From: Polynucleobacter sp. AP-Jannik-300A-C4
GTDB taxonomy: Bacteria; Pseudomonadota; Gammaproteobacteria; Burkholderiales; Burkholderiaceae
DNA: 64,000 nt
Direction of reading: 5' to 3'
NCBI RefSeq assembly: GCF_018688335.1
Contig: NZ_CP061316.1
Coordinates: 1,736,001-1,800,000, forward strand
Shown here: positions 8,658 through 18,661 of the stretch, piece after piece
Position numbering within the stretch: the first letter of the stretch is position 1
Layout: every line of letters starts with the position of its first letter
The notes under the pieces: model-generated
Databases searched by the model: none
What the model saw: only the letters and a program-made list of their open reading frames with translations
Told to the model about the DNA's origin: nothing
Made by a program: the position numbers and the translations under genes

Positions 8658-9920
8658 ATGAACTTTACCCCTACAGAACTCGGTGCCAGTATTATTTTTG
8701 CGATAGCAGTACTGCACACCTTTAGTACTTCCTATTTTGAAACTCTAGCCAAAAATTCTCGTCTGCATTCGGGCTTATGGCACCTACTTGGCGAAGTAGA
8801 AATTGTCTTTGGTTTCTGGGCAGCAGTACTGCTAATTTATATCGGTTTTACGACTGGCCTTGATAGCGCCAGAGAATACGCAAGCAAGCGTAATTTCACA
8901 GAGCCGCTTTTTGTATTCGCCATCATGGTGGCTGCCGGTAGCAAGCCTATCCTGACTTTTGCAACCCACCTTCTTTATAGCTTGGGTAAGTTTTTACATG
9001 TGGCCTTACGAACTCGTGAAGCCCCCATGTTGTACTTCCTCACCTTGTTCTTAACACCATTGCTGGGTTCATTTATTACTGAGCCAGCAGCGATGACTCT
9101 TGCAGCCTTCTTATTGCGTGATTTGGTATACAAACATAAATGCTCTACCCCCTTACTCTTTGGAACTTTAGGGGTACTTTTCGTCAACGTCTCGATTGGC
9201 GGTACGTTGACCAATTTTGCTGCGCCGCCCGTACTGATGGTAGCTTCTACCTGGGGTTGGTCAAGCAGTTTCATGTTCTTTAACTTTGGCCTAGCATGTA
9301 GTGCGGCGATCTTTATCAACTCACTAATCCTGACACTGTTGTTCCACCGCCAGCTCGTTGAACCAGAAGAGAAAAAGATTCCTGAAAAAATTCCGTTCAC
9401 CGTTACTTCAGTTCATTTGCTGTTTTTAGCAGGCATTGTTTACTTCGCACATGACCCAGTTATTTTCATGTGGCTCTTGTTATTCTTTATTGGCTACACC
9501 ACTGCTTATCCAAAACATCAAAGCCCGTTGATTTTGCGTGAGGCCTTATTGGTTGGATTCTTCCTTGCTGGCTTGGTAGTCTTAGGTGCCCTACAAGGTT
9601 GGTGGCTGCAGCCACTGCTCGAGAAAATGAGTCCAACAGCAGTCTTCTACGGAGCAACCGCGCTTACTGCAATTACAGACAATGCAGCATTGACCTACCT
9701 GGGATCCCTAGTCACAGGTACCTCGGATGAATTCAAATTAGCTTTGGTAGGTGGCGCGGTGGCTGGTGGCGGCTTAACCGTTATTGCTAACGCACCGAAT
9801 CCAGCTGGTTTGGCGATCTTGCGCAGTCACTTCCCGAATGGCGCAGTTTCTGCACTGTATCTCTTCCTAGGCGCATTGCCTCCAACGATTGTTGCTATTT
9901 TGGCTCTGCGCTTGCTGTAA
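8658..9920 (+). CDS. putative Na+/H+ antiporter family membrane protein
   Basis: A 420-residue protein with about eleven hydrophobic segments. It resembles the bacterial putative Na+/H+ antiporter family (formerly DUF1504) of the ion-transporter superfamily. Notable polar residues inside membrane segments include SFITEPAAMTL and the GATALTAITDNAALTYLGS stretch, whose acidic residues in helix-break positions suit cation exchange. A second broken-helix motif, TVIANAPNPAGLAIL, follows. The upstream region has an extended -10-like TGATAATAT about 13 bases before the ATG, giving a very short leader. No functional partner is adjacent; the ion carried is an inference from the family. Confidence 0.75.
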   Translation: MNFTPTELGASIIFAIAVLHTFSTSYFETLAKNSRLHSGLWHLLGEVEIVFGFWAAVLLIYIGFTTGLDSAREYASKRNFTEPLFVFAIMVAAGSKPILTFATHLLYSLGKFLHVALRTREAPMLYFLTLFLTPLLGSFITEPAAMTLAAFLLRDLVYKHKCSTPLLFGTLGVLFVNVSIGGTLTNFAAPPVLMVASTWGWSSSFMFFNFGLACSAAIFINSLILTLLFHRQLVEPEEKKIPEKIPFTVTSVHLLFLAGIVYFAHDPVIFMWLLLFFIGYTTAYPKHQSPLILREALLVGFFLAGLVVLGALQGWWLQPLLEKMSPTAVFYGATALTAITDNAALTYLGSLVTGTSDEFKLALVGGAVAGGGLTVIANAPNPAGLAILRSHFPNGAVSALYLFLGALPPTIVAILALRLL

Positions 9921-9975
9921 TTTGTTTTTTGTAAAATTTGAGCTTGGCCCCCAGTTATAAACCTGAGAACGGCAT

Positions 9976-11334
9976 ATGAAAAAGCTCTATATCAAAACCT
10001 TCGGCTGTCAGATGAACGAGTATGACTCGGGCAAGATGGCCGACCTCTTGCATGCCGATGCGGGCATGGTCATGACTGACACGCCTGAAGATGCGGATGT
10101 CGTTCTACTGAACACCTGCTCTATTCGTGAAAAAGCAGAAGATAAAGTATTTTCTGATTTAGGTCGCTTGCGTGAACTCAAAAAAACCAAACCCGATTTA
10201 TTAATTGGTGTTGGAGGTTGCGTCGCCAGTCAAGAAGGTCAACAAATTATTAGCAGGGCGCCTTATGTTGATGTCGTCTTTGGTCCGCAAACATTACATC
10301 GCCTATCTGATCTGATCGCTCAACGTCGCGAAACCGGTAGATCTCAGGTAGATATTTCTTTCCCGGAGATAGAAAAGTTTGACCACCTACCTGCCTCGCG
10401 CCAAACTCGTGGCTCTGCTTACGTCTCCATCATGGAAGGCTGCTCAAAGTATTGCAGCTATTGCGTAGTTCCTTACACTCGTGGCGAAGAAGTATCGCGT
10501 CCGTTTGATGATGTATTAACTGAAATAGCAGGCCTAGCTGCGCAAGGCGTAAAAGAAATTGTTTTACTCGGTCAAAACGTCAATGCCTATTTGGGCAAAA
10601 TGGGTGATACGGAAGAAATCGCAGACTTTGCACTCTTGATTGAATACGTTGCAGAGATTCCAGGTGTCGAAAGAATTCGCTTTACCACCAGTCATCCCAA
10701 AGAATTTACCCAGCGCTTAATTGATGTCTATGCCAAAGTTCCCAAGTTGGTGAGTCATTTGCATCTTCCGGTACAACACGCATCCGACTCGGTTTTATCC
10801 GCCATGAAACGTAGCTATACCGCTCTAGAATACAAAAGCATTATTCGTAAGATGCGCGCAGTGAGGCCCGACTTGACACTCTCTAGCGACTTCATTGTGG
10901 GCTTTCCAGGCGAGACCGATGAGGATTTTGCAAAGCTCTTGAAGATGGTGGAAGAGCTTAATTTTGATAACAGCTTTTGCTTTATTTTCAGCGCACGTCC
11001 CGGGACACCTGCTGCCAACCTGAGTGATGACACGCCTTATGAGGTCAAACTCAAGCGACTACAAACATTGCTTGCCCTAGTGGAGTTACAAGCAAATCAA
11101 ATTAGTAAAAACATGTTGGGCAATACTGAGCGAGTACTCGTTGAAGGCCTAGCAAAAGATGGTGTAAATCTACAAGGTCGCGCTGCTAACAATCGCGTGA
11201 TTCATTTTGCTGCACCAAATGAAGATATTGAATCCCTCCTAGGTGAAATGGTAGACATACGCATTACCGAAGTACTCAATTACACTCTCCGAGGTGAGCT
11301 TATTAGCGAACTCGCTTCAACCCATACCCATTAA
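9976..11334 (+). CDS. miaB: tRNA-2-methylthio-N6-dimethylallyladenosine synthase
   Basis: A 452-residue radical-SAM methylthiotransferase that converts i6A37 to ms2i6A37 in tRNAs reading UNN codons. The N-terminal UPF0004 domain supplies one 4Fe-4S cluster through Cys11, Cys48 and Cys82. The radical-SAM cluster is held by C156-x3-C160-x2-C163 (CSKYCSYC), and a TRAM domain forms the C-terminus. The stop codon is one base away from the ybeY start, so the two are translationally linked. It opens the classic miaB-ybeY-corC-lnt run. Confidence 0.97.
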   Translation: MKKLYIKTFGCQMNEYDSGKMADLLHADAGMVMTDTPEDADVVLLNTCSIREKAEDKVFSDLGRLRELKKTKPDLLIGVGGCVASQEGQQIISRAPYVDVVFGPQTLHRLSDLIAQRRETGRSQVDISFPEIEKFDHLPASRQTRGSAYVSIMEGCSKYCSYCVVPYTRGEEVSRPFDDVLTEIAGLAAQGVKEIVLLGQNVNAYLGKMGDTEEIADFALLIEYVAEIPGVERIRFTTSHPKEFTQRLIDVYAKVPKLVSHLHLPVQHASDSVLSAMKRSYTALEYKSIIRKMRAVRPDLTLSSDFIVGFPGETDEDFAKLLKMVEELNFDNSFCFIFSARPGTPAANLSDDTPYEVKLKRLQTLLALVELQANQISKNMLGNTERVLVEGLAKDGVNLQGRAANNRVIHFAAPNEDIESLLGEMVDIRITEVLNYTLRGELISELASTHTH

Positions 11335-11335
11335 G

Positions 11336-11812
11336 ATGGCAGTCAAGCAAGCGACTTCCTCAAAATTGGAAATTGATATTCAATTTGCTAGTGCTCCCAT
11401 TGAAGATAAAGTGCTGACGATTGCCTCTTTAGCAGCAATTAAAAAATGGGTGAAATCTAGCACCCACCTGAGCGGTCTTATCACCTTGCGCTTCGTCAAT
11501 GCTGCTGAGGGTAAAAAGTTGAATTTTGCTTTTCGGAACAAAGATTACGCAACCAATGTACTCACCTTTCCATATGAGCTAACTAAAAAGACATTGACTG
11601 CTGATATTATTTTTTGCCTTCCCGTAATTCAAAAAGAGGCAAAGGAGCAAGCTAAAACTACTAAGACTCACTTAGCTCACCTCATTGTTCATGGATGCTT
11701 GCATGCCCAAGGACTTGACCATGAGAGCAATGCTGAAGCAAGAAAAATGGAAAGCAAAGAAATCGCCATTCTCAAATCCCTGGGTTTCACAAACCCTTAC
11801 GCACCCATTTAA
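11336..11812 (+). CDS. ybeY: endoribonuclease YbeY
   Basis: A 158-residue zinc-dependent RNase involved in 16S rRNA 3'-end maturation and ribosome quality control. The zinc motif HGCLHAQGLDH supplies His119, His123 and His129. The conserved arginine comes from AFRNKDYATNVLTFPY. I start it at the ATG at 11336, one base after the miaB stop. A longer frame from 11294 would overlap miaB by 41 bases and add residues unlike the family. It precedes corC by 56 bases. Confidence 0.96.
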   Translation: MAVKQATSSKLEIDIQFASAPIEDKVLTIASLAAIKKWVKSSTHLSGLITLRFVNAAEGKKLNFAFRNKDYATNVLTFPYELTKKTLTADIIFCLPVIQKEAKEQAKTTKTHLAHLIVHGCLHAQGLDHESNAEARKMESKEIAILKSLGFTNPYAPI

Positions 11813-11868
11813 AGCATCCTCAACACCTCGTTCACTGAATTTACATATTTTTACGATATTCTTATTAC

Positions 11869-12708
11869 ATGCCTGACCCCAATAAATCCCTTTTAGAACG
11901 CTTGGCCGATTTTTTAACGCCACAGCCAACCAGCCCAGCAGAACGTCGCCAAGAACTTATTGAGACCCTCAGAGAAGCACAGTCCGAGGGCTTGATTGAT
12001 GCGGATGCCCTCTCCATGATCGAAGGCGTATTCCAAGTGGGGCAACTGTGCGCTCGCGATATTTTGATTCCTAGAGCTCAGATTGATTGGATTGACATCA
12101 ACCAATCTCTGCCTGAAATTATCCAGAGTGTAATTACTGCAGCCCACTCACGCTTCCCCGTATTCGAAGGTAGTCGCGACAATGTCATTGGCACCTTGCT
12201 TGCAAAAGACTTATTGCGCCACTCTTCTGAAAAAGATTTTCAAGTACGCGATTGGCTCCGCCCCGCAGTTTTCATTCCAGAATCTAAACGTTTAAGTGTT
12301 TTGCTGCGCGACTTCAAAGACAACCGTAATCACCTGGCTATTGTTGTAGATGAATACAGCGGCGTAGCTGGTGTGATCACAATTGAAGATGTGCTCGAGC
12401 AAATTGTTGGTGATATTGAAGATGAGCATGATATTGATGAAGAGGCAGATAACCTGATCTCTTTAGATAATGGCGATATTCGAGTTAAAGGCATTACAGA
12501 GCTAGAACAATTTAATGAGGCTCTAGGCACTCAATTTCACGATGAAGATATTGAAACTATTGCCGGCTTAGTCATTCAACATCTTGGTCGAGTACCAAAG
12601 ATGGGCGAACTGATTGAGATCGACGGAATAGAGTTTGAGGTTCAGCGCGCTGACCCAAGACAGATCCATATTCTGCTCGCGCGACAACTTCCTAAAAAAC
12701 TTCCCTGA
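11869..12708 (+). CDS. corC: CorC-type CBS-domain protein (Mg/Co efflux-associated)
   Basis: A 279-residue cytosolic protein with a short helical N-terminus, two CBS domains (about residues 60-185, with DILIPRAQIDW at the start of the first and VVDEYSGVAGVITIEDVLEQIVGDI in the second) and a C-terminal CorC/HlyC domain. It lacks the DUF21 membrane domain of larger relatives, like E. coli CorC (YbeX). That protein is linked to magnesium/cobalt homeostasis and, through its gene neighbourhood, to ribosome and envelope functions. It precedes lnt by eight bases, the usual order. Confidence 0.94.
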   Translation: MPDPNKSLLERLADFLTPQPTSPAERRQELIETLREAQSEGLIDADALSMIEGVFQVGQLCARDILIPRAQIDWIDINQSLPEIIQSVITAAHSRFPVFEGSRDNVIGTLLAKDLLRHSSEKDFQVRDWLRPAVFIPESKRLSVLLRDFKDNRNHLAIVVDEYSGVAGVITIEDVLEQIVGDIEDEHDIDEEADNLISLDNGDIRVKGITELEQFNEALGTQFHDEDIETIAGLVIQHLGRVPKMGELIEIDGIEFEVQRADPRQIHILLARQLPKKLP

Positions 12709-12716
12709 GAATTAAT

Positions 12717-14240
12717 TTGATTGATCAGCAATCAACCAGGTTTAGTAATGGCATCAATGTGTTGCTGCTATTTTTTCTGGGAGCCTTGCTAGCCGCTGCT
12801 GCTGAGCTCACTTATGGTGGCTGGATACAAATCCCCATTCTCAGCTTGATTTGGTGGAGGATGAGTCAGCAAGCAAGATCGTCCATTAAAAATCAATTTA
12901 TCTCCGGAATGTCTTTTGGTCTAGGCTACTTTGTTCTGGGCTTATGGTGGATCTACATTAGCCTGCATGATGTCGGTGGTATGCATGCAGCTCTTTCTGG
13001 GTTTGCCGTCCTGCTCTTATCTGCCTTTTTGGCCATCTATTTTTCAGTCGGCACCCTCTCGCTAGTCATCTTTAAACGCTCTCGTATCACTGGCTTGCTT
13101 CTAGCAGCAAGCTGGGTCTGCGTTGAGTATTTTCGTGGCGTGATATTTACAGGCTTTCCTTGGATGGGGCTTGCTGAAGCGCAATTTAACGGCCCCTTCG
13201 CGCCAGTTGCGCCACTCTTGGGCGGCCTAGCCTGCACATTTTTAGTGGTGTGGGTCTCTTGGGAAATCAGTCAGTTAAAGAAAAATATGTTCTTTAGCAG
13301 TGCTTGCATTATTTCTACGATTGCACTTGCACAACTCGCCAGCTTCTGGACCTTCACAAACCCAGTTGGCGAGCCACTGAGCGTTCGTTTAATTCAAGGT
13401 AATTTTGAGCAAAGCCTCAAGTTCAACCCCAAATCCATTGAAGACCAGTTTAGCTTTTATACCAATGCCATCGAAAGTCAGGCAGCCGACCTCATCATTA
13501 CTCCAGAGACCGCATACCCTTGGCTACAAAGTAATCTACCTGCAGGATTATTGGGCTCGCTCCAACAATTTTCTACCAATACCTCCAGCAATATTTTGCT
13601 TGGTTTGATTGGAGAGGTGGCTGGCTCTAGTAATCCGAAGTACACCAATCGGGCTCTTGGACTCTCTCCTAATGCTCCAAGCTATCAATATGACAAATCC
13701 CACTTGGTACCCTTTGGTGAATTTATTCCGCCCGGCTTTCATTGGTTTGTGAATGCTTTCCATGTTCCTATGAGCGACTTTGCACGCGGCACATTAGATC
13801 AAGCCCCCTTCAGCATCATTCGTTCCGGCAAGGAATCAATTCATGCGGCCATCACGATTTGCTATGAGGACGTATTTGGCGGGGAGCTAGCATCCCGAAT
13901 TGATCAGAGCAGTAAACCCGTTAACCTGTTGATCAATATGACTAATCTAGCTTGGTTTGGGGACTCTCAAGCACCAGCGCAGCAATTAAGACTATCCCAG
14001 TTACGCTCCCTGGAGACTGGCCTCCCAGCGCTGCGAGCCACAAATACCGGCATTACGGCAGCCCTTGGCCCAGACGGGAAAGTGCTATCTCAGCTTGGCG
14101 AATTTACCCAAGGCGCGCTCAGCCTGAAGATTCAAGCCTACTCTGGCAAAACCCCTTATGTCATTTGGGGAAATGCCCCCATTTTGAGCCTTTCTTGCCT
14201 CTTGCTCATCCTAGGTCTGATTCGCCATAAACGAAACTAA
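12717..14240 (+). CDS. lnt: apolipoprotein N-acyltransferase
   Basis: A 507-residue inner-membrane enzyme that adds the third acyl chain to lipoproteins at the periplasmic face. The first ~215 residues carry the membrane helices. The nitrilase-type domain follows with the full catalytic triad: Glu264 (TPETAYPW), Lys327 (YDKSHLVPFG) and Cys382 (ICYEDVF). The start appears to be TTG at 12717, weakly preceded by CTGAGAA; no ATG gives a full first helix. It follows corC by eight bases, so it is in the same transcript. It would complete maturation of lipoproteins such as the glycine-zipper protein in this window. Confidence 0.95.
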   Translation: MIDQQSTRFSNGINVLLLFFLGALLAAAAELTYGGWIQIPILSLIWWRMSQQARSSIKNQFISGMSFGLGYFVLGLWWIYISLHDVGGMHAALSGFAVLLLSAFLAIYFSVGTLSLVIFKRSRITGLLLAASWVCVEYFRGVIFTGFPWMGLAEAQFNGPFAPVAPLLGGLACTFLVVWVSWEISQLKKNMFFSSACIISTIALAQLASFWTFTNPVGEPLSVRLIQGNFEQSLKFNPKSIEDQFSFYTNAIESQAADLIITPETAYPWLQSNLPAGLLGSLQQFSTNTSSNILLGLIGEVAGSSNPKYTNRALGLSPNAPSYQYDKSHLVPFGEFIPPGFHWFVNAFHVPMSDFARGTLDQAPFSIIRSGKESIHAAITICYEDVFGGELASRIDQSSKPVNLLINMTNLAWFGDSQAPAQQLRLSQLRSLETGLPALRATNTGITAALGPDGKVLSQLGEFTQGALSLKIQAYSGKTPYVIWGNAPILSLSCLLLILGLIRHKRN

Positions 14241-14300
14241 TCGCGATTTCATGGTTCACCTGCTTAGCCATGTAAAATCAAAGGCTTAGCCAGGTAAATC

Positions 14301-15185
14301 ATGCTTACTTTTCAGCAAATCATTCTCAAACTCCAAGATTACTGGGACCAACAAGGTTGCGCCCTATTGCAACCTATTGACCTTGAGGTCGGTGCCGGTA
14401 CATCTCATACAGCTACTTTCTTGAGGGCCATTGGCCCTGAGCCATGGAAAGCGGCTTACGTCCAACCTTCACGCAGACCAAAAGATGGTCGCTACGGAGA
14501 AAATCCAAACCGTTTGCAGCACTACTACCAGTACCAGGTAGTGCTGAAACCTGCACCAGAAAATATTCTTGAGCTCTACTTAGGCTCGCTTGCTGCTTTA
14601 GGTCTTGATCTTCAAAAAAACGATGTTCGCTTTGTTGAGGACGATTGGGAAAACCCAACCTTGGGTGCCTGGGGCTTAGGATGGGAAGTTTGGCTTAACG
14701 GCATGGAAGTAACTCAGTTCACTTATTTCCAGCAAGTAGGTGGTATTGATTGCAAACCTGTTTTAGGCGAAATCACCTATGGCATTGAGCGCTTAGCGAT
14801 GTACATCCAAAATTGCTCCAACGTATATGACCTCGTTTGGGCCGACGGCATCTCTTATGGCGACGTGTATCACCAGAATGAAGTGGAGCAATCTTGCTAC
14901 AACTTCGAGCACTCGAATACCGACCTCTTGTTTACAAACTTCACCAATTACGAGAGTGAAGCCAAGCGTTTGATGGAAGTACCCTTAGCCTTACCCGCTT
15001 ACGAAATGGTACTCAAGGCTGGACACACCTTTAACTTACTGGATGCGCGCGGCGCTATTTCAGTGACTGAGCGTGCTGCTTATATCGGACGCATCCGTAA
15101 CCTATCTCGTGCAGTAGCGCAGGCTTACTTTGAGTCCCGTGAGAAGTTAGGTTTCCCGATGTGCCAACGTCAATCCAAAGCCTAA
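14301..15185 (+). CDS. glyQ: glycyl-tRNA synthetase alpha subunit
   Basis: A 294-residue catalytic alpha subunit of the bacterial alpha2beta2 glycyl-tRNA synthetase. Its opening ([19 protein letters not shown]) and the class II motifs ([36 protein letters not shown]) are characteristic. It activates glycine and needs the beta subunit, encoded 16 bases downstream, to charge tRNA. The length is close to the E. coli protein (303). A 60-base gap separates it from lnt. Confidence 0.98.
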   Translation: MLTFQQIILKLQDYWDQQGCALLQPIDLEVGAGTSHTATFLRAIGPEPWKAAYVQPSRRPKDGRYGENPNRLQHYYQYQVVLKPAPENILELYLGSLAALGLDLQKNDVRFVEDDWENPTLGAWGLGWEVWLNGMEVTQFTYFQQVGGIDCKPVLGEITYGIERLAMYIQNCSNVYDLVWADGISYGDVYHQNEVEQSCYNFEHSNTDLLFTNFTNYESEAKRLMEVPLALPAYEMVLKAGHTFNLLDARGAISVTERAAYIGRIRNLSRAVAQAYFESREKLGFPMCQRQSKA

Positions 15186-15201
15186 TCAGCTCGATCTAAT
15201 T

Positions 15202-17340
15202 ATGAGTACACCGAATTCCCTCTCTCAATCAGACAATCTTCTGATTGAAGTATTTACAGAAGAGTTGCCACCAAAATCATTACGACGCTTAGGTGACGCC
15301 TTCAGTGATGGTATTTATTCCACACTGAAGTCCGCTGGCCTCTTAAGTGAAAATTCTGTTGCTACTGGCTTCGCTACACCGCGCCGCCTTGCTGTTCAAG
15401 TTACGAATGTCTTGAGCCAAGCGCCAGACTATCCAGTACGCGAAAAATTACTGCCAACCAGCATTGCTTTTGATGCTGAAGGCAAAGCTACTGCGCCCCT
15501 ACAAAAGAAATTAGCCTCTTTGGGTTACGCTGATATCCATCTCTCCACCCTGGAAAAATCAGGTGAAGGAAAAAATGAAGCGCTATATCTCAATGTCGTC
15601 GCTAAAGGGGCAGCACTAGAACAAACCGCTCAACAAGCGCTTGAGCAAACACTCAGTAAATTACCCATCGCAAAAATGATGCACTATCAAGTGCTACAAA
15701 AAAATGGTGAATTAGCTGACGTTGAGTTTGCTCGACCTGCACACCGCATTATTGCCTTGCATGGCAAACAAGTCCTTAATATCAGCGCACTAGGAATTGA
15801 TGCAGCCAATCAAACTGAAGGTCATCGCTTTTTAGCTCCAGGTCATATTACGATCGCCTCCGCAGATCAGTATGAATCCGATCTCAGCACTAATGCCAAA
15901 GTATTGCCAAGCTTTGATAAGCGTCGTGCATTTATCGAATCTGCATTATTAAAAGCTGCTGGTACTGATTTAGTGCTGATGCCAGATAGCCTATTGGATG
16001 AAGTAACCGCTTTGGTTGAGTGGCCAGCAATTTATGAATGTCATTTTGATCAGGAGTTCTTGGAGGTTCCTCAAGAGTGCTTGATTCTGACGATGCAGAC
16101 CAATCAAAAATACTTTGCATTGACTGATAAGCAAGGCAAGTTACGCAATCGCTTCCTCATTGTTTCTAATATCGAGACTGATAAGCCAGAAGCGATTATT
16201 TCTGGTAACGAACGTGTAGTGCGCCCGCGCCTATCCGATGCGCGCTTTTTCTTCCAACAAGATCAAAAGCGCCCGTTAGCATCCCGTGTAGCTGATCTTG
16301 GAAAAGTGGTTTATCACAATCAGCTTGGCAATCAATTGGATCGCACTAAGCGCGTTCAAGGAATTGCAGTAGGTATTGCCAAAGCCTTATCAGCTAATGA
16401 GGCCTTAGCAAGTCGCGCCGCTGAAATTGCTAAAACCGATTTACTAACCGATATGGTTGGCGAGTTCCCAGAGCTTCAAGGCATCATGGGTCGCTACTAT
16501 GCAACGCATGATGGCGAAGATGCCGAAGTCGCGTCCGCTTGCAGCGAACACTACATGCCCCGCTTTGCTGGAGATGCGCTTCCACAGACTCAAATCGGCA
16601 CCATTCTCGCTATTGCAGACAAGCTAGAGACATTGGTCGGCATTTGGGGTGTTGGTCTTGCACCGACAGGTGACAAGGACCCATATGCCTTGCGTCGGCA
16701 CGCTTTAGGTATTTGCCGTCTTTTGCTAGAGAAGAACCTGAGCCTTAGCCTGCCTGAATTAATTGAACTGGCTCGTAAACAATTTCCACAAAAAGATGTT
16801 CAAGAAAAAGCTAAGGGTGAAGATATTTACGCCTTCATCATTGATCGTCTGCGCGCTTACTTACGCGACCAAGCGGTTGCAGGCAAGCCATTCACGACCG
16901 AAGAGATTGATGCTGTATTAAGTCAGTCACCCGCTCAACTCAATGATTTAATTGATCGCTTATCTGCATTGCGTGAATTTAATGCCTTAGCGGAAGCTGC
17001 TCAGTTAGCAGCTGCCAATAAACGCATCAGCAATATTCTCAAAAAGAATGTAACTGCTATACCGGCGGCTTGTTCCGGCAATCTCTTACAAGTTCCTGCT
17101 GAAATCGCTCTCCATCAGGCGCTTGAGAAACTCACCCCAACACTGAGTACCGCCTATGAGCAGCGTCAGTTCGTAGATCTCTTGAAAGCACTCGTAGCTC
17201 TCAGCGCCCCGATTGATCAATTCTTTGCCGATGTGATGGTGATGGATCCAAATCCAGAGCTGCGTGATAACCGCTTGGCTCTCCTGCAACAACTTCACCA
17301 GAAAATGAATCTCATTGCCGATCTCGGCAAATTAGCATGA
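15202..17340 (+). CDS. glyS: glycyl-tRNA synthetase beta subunit
   Basis: A 712-residue beta subunit, slightly longer than the ~689 of E. coli. It recognises and binds tRNA-Gly. The N-terminal LLIEVFTEELPPKSL is the family signature, an HD-like region and a C-terminal DALR anticodon-binding domain follow. Its stop codon overlaps the gmhB start in an ATGA arrangement, so gmhB is translationally coupled. Confidence 0.97.
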   Translation: MSTPNSLSQSDNLLIEVFTEELPPKSLRRLGDAFSDGIYSTLKSAGLLSENSVATGFATPRRLAVQVTNVLSQAPDYPVREKLLPTSIAFDAEGKATAPLQKKLASLGYADIHLSTLEKSGEGKNEALYLNVVAKGAALEQTAQQALEQTLSKLPIAKMMHYQVLQKNGELADVEFARPAHRIIALHGKQVLNISALGIDAANQTEGHRFLAPGHITIASADQYESDLSTNAKVLPSFDKRRAFIESALLKAAGTDLVLMPDSLLDEVTALVEWPAIYECHFDQEFLEVPQECLILTMQTNQKYFALTDKQGKLRNRFLIVSNIETDKPEAIISGNERVVRPRLSDARFFFQQDQKRPLASRVADLGKVVYHNQLGNQLDRTKRVQGIAVGIAKALSANEALASRAAEIAKTDLLTDMVGEFPELQGIMGRYYATHDGEDAEVASACSEHYMPRFAGDALPQTQIGTILAIADKLETLVGIWGVGLAPTGDKDPYALRRHALGICRLLLEKNLSLSLPELIELARKQFPQKDVQEKAKGEDIYAFIIDRLRAYLRDQAVAGKPFTTEEIDAVLSQSPAQLNDLIDRLSALREFNALAEAAQLAAANKRISNILKKNVTAIPAACSGNLLQVPAEIALHQALEKLTPTLSTAYEQRQFVDLLKALVALSAPIDQFFADVMVMDPNPELRDNRLALLQQLHQKMNLIADLGKLA

Positions 17341-17909
17341 GCATCAGCTCTTCTAAACTCATCATTCTGGATCGCGATGGCGTGATCAATGAAGATCGGG
17401 ATGATTATGTGAAGTCGAGCGATGAGTGGGTTCCACTGCCTGGCAGCCTTGAGGCAATTGCACTACTCAATCAAGCTGGCTATCAAATTGCTGTGGCGAC
17501 GAACCAGTCTGGTTTGGCACGAGGCTACTTTAATATTAACGATCTCCATGCCATGCATGCCAAGATGGACAAGTTGCTCAAGCCTTTAGGTGGTCACATC
17601 GATAGTATTTTTTTCTGCCCCCATACCGATGCCAATGCATGCGATTGCCGCAAGCCTTTGCCGGGAATGATGAAAGAAATTGCATTGCGTTATAAAAAAA
17701 ATCATAGTAACAGTCCTTTATTGGGGGTACCAATTGTTGGCGATTCCTTGCGCGACCTTCTAGCGGGCATCGCCTTAGGTGCTAGCCCGCATTTAGTCTT
17801 AACCGGCAAAGGTAATAAAACTTTGGAAAAGGGTGGCCTCCCTGAGGGGACACAGATTCATGCAGATTTGATGGCATTTGCGACCGCACTCCTGCTAGAT
17901 AAGGTTTAA
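17337..17909 (+). CDS. gmhB: D-glycero-beta-D-manno-heptose-1,7-bisphosphate 7-phosphatase
   Basis: A 190-residue HAD-superfamily phosphatase of ADP-heptose synthesis, needed for the LPS inner core. The catalytic aspartates are Asp12 and Asp14 (ILDRDGVIN). The zinc-binding loop typical of GmhB is present as CPHTDANACDCRKP. A late GDSLRDLLAG motif supplies the Mg-binding residues. Histidinol-phosphatase relatives share the fold but this zinc loop plus the LPS context favour GmhB. It starts inside the glyS stop codon and is followed by plsC after seven bases. Confidence 0.93.
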   Translation: MSISSSKLIILDRDGVINEDRDDYVKSSDEWVPLPGSLEAIALLNQAGYQIAVATNQSGLARGYFNINDLHAMHAKMDKLLKPLGGHIDSIFFCPHTDANACDCRKPLPGMMKEIALRYKKNHSNSPLLGVPIVGDSLRDLLAGIALGASPHLVLTGKGNKTLEKGGLPEGTQIHADLMAFATALLLDKV

Positions 17910-17916
17910 TAGAAAC

Positions 17917-18657
17917 ATGATTTTTATTCGCTCAGCCCTATTTACGCTCTTCTTGCTGATATTTACGCCGATCTGGTCAGTGCTCTGCATTCTCGTTTTT
18001 CCTATCCTGAATCCTGAAAATCGCTATCGCTTTATAGGTCTGTGGAATAAGGTCGTGATCTGGATTTTGCAACCCCTCTGTGGCATTCGTTACGAAATTC
18101 GCGGCATGGAAAACATGATGGCGGTTTTGGATAAACCGGTTGTTGTATTGAGCAAACATCAGTCTGCCTACGAAACCATTTTTTATATTGCCAAGCTTCC
18201 TAAGCAAGTCTGCTTTGTTTTCAAAAGAGAGTTGCTTTGGATTCCTTTCTTTGGTTGGGCCTTGGCTTTGCTCAAGATGATTCACATTAATCGCAATAGC
18301 AAAGAAACTGCCGCCCTCTCCGTTGTTGGTCAGGGTAAAAAACGTTTGAGTGAAGGCAAATGGATTTTGTTATTTCCAGAGGGCACTAGAACACCGACCG
18401 GATCCCACCAGCCATATAGCAAAGGTGGCGCAAGACTGGCGAGTGCTACTGAGGCACTGGTTATACCCATTGCTCATAATGCAGGTCGATGCTGGCCCAA
18501 GAATAGCTTTCTAAAGCAACCTGGAACAGTCATCTTCTCAATCGGACCTGCCATCACCTCCGTCGGAAAAACGGGCGGACAACTGCATCAAGAAGTTGAG
18601 AAATGGATTGAGGCTGAAATGCGCGTGATTGATCCTAGCGCTTACCAGCAAAGCTAG
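17917..18657 (+). CDS. plsC: 1-acyl-sn-glycerol-3-phosphate acyltransferase
   Basis: A 246-residue lysophospholipid acyltransferase with an N-terminal membrane helix. It converts lysophosphatidate to phosphatidate. The acyltransferase block I reads KHQSAYET (His81, Glu86), that is HX4E rather than the textbook NHX4D; as I recall, HQSAxET variants are common in betaproteobacteria. Block III FPEGTRTPTG is intact. An alternative role on another lysolipid cannot be excluded. It ends the long plus-strand operon and faces rsmA with only four bases between stop codons. Confidence 0.9.
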   Translation: MIFIRSALFTLFLLIFTPIWSVLCILVFPILNPENRYRFIGLWNKVVIWILQPLCGIRYEIRGMENMMAVLDKPVVVLSKHQSAYETIFYIAKLPKQVCFVFKRELLWIPFFGWALALLKMIHINRNSKETAALSVVGQGKKRLSEGKWILLFPEGTRTPTGSHQPYSKGGARLASATEALVIPIAHNAGRCWPKNSFLKQPGTVIFSIGPAITSVGKTGGQLHQEVEKWIEAEMRVIDPSAYQQS

Positions 18658-18661
18658 AAAC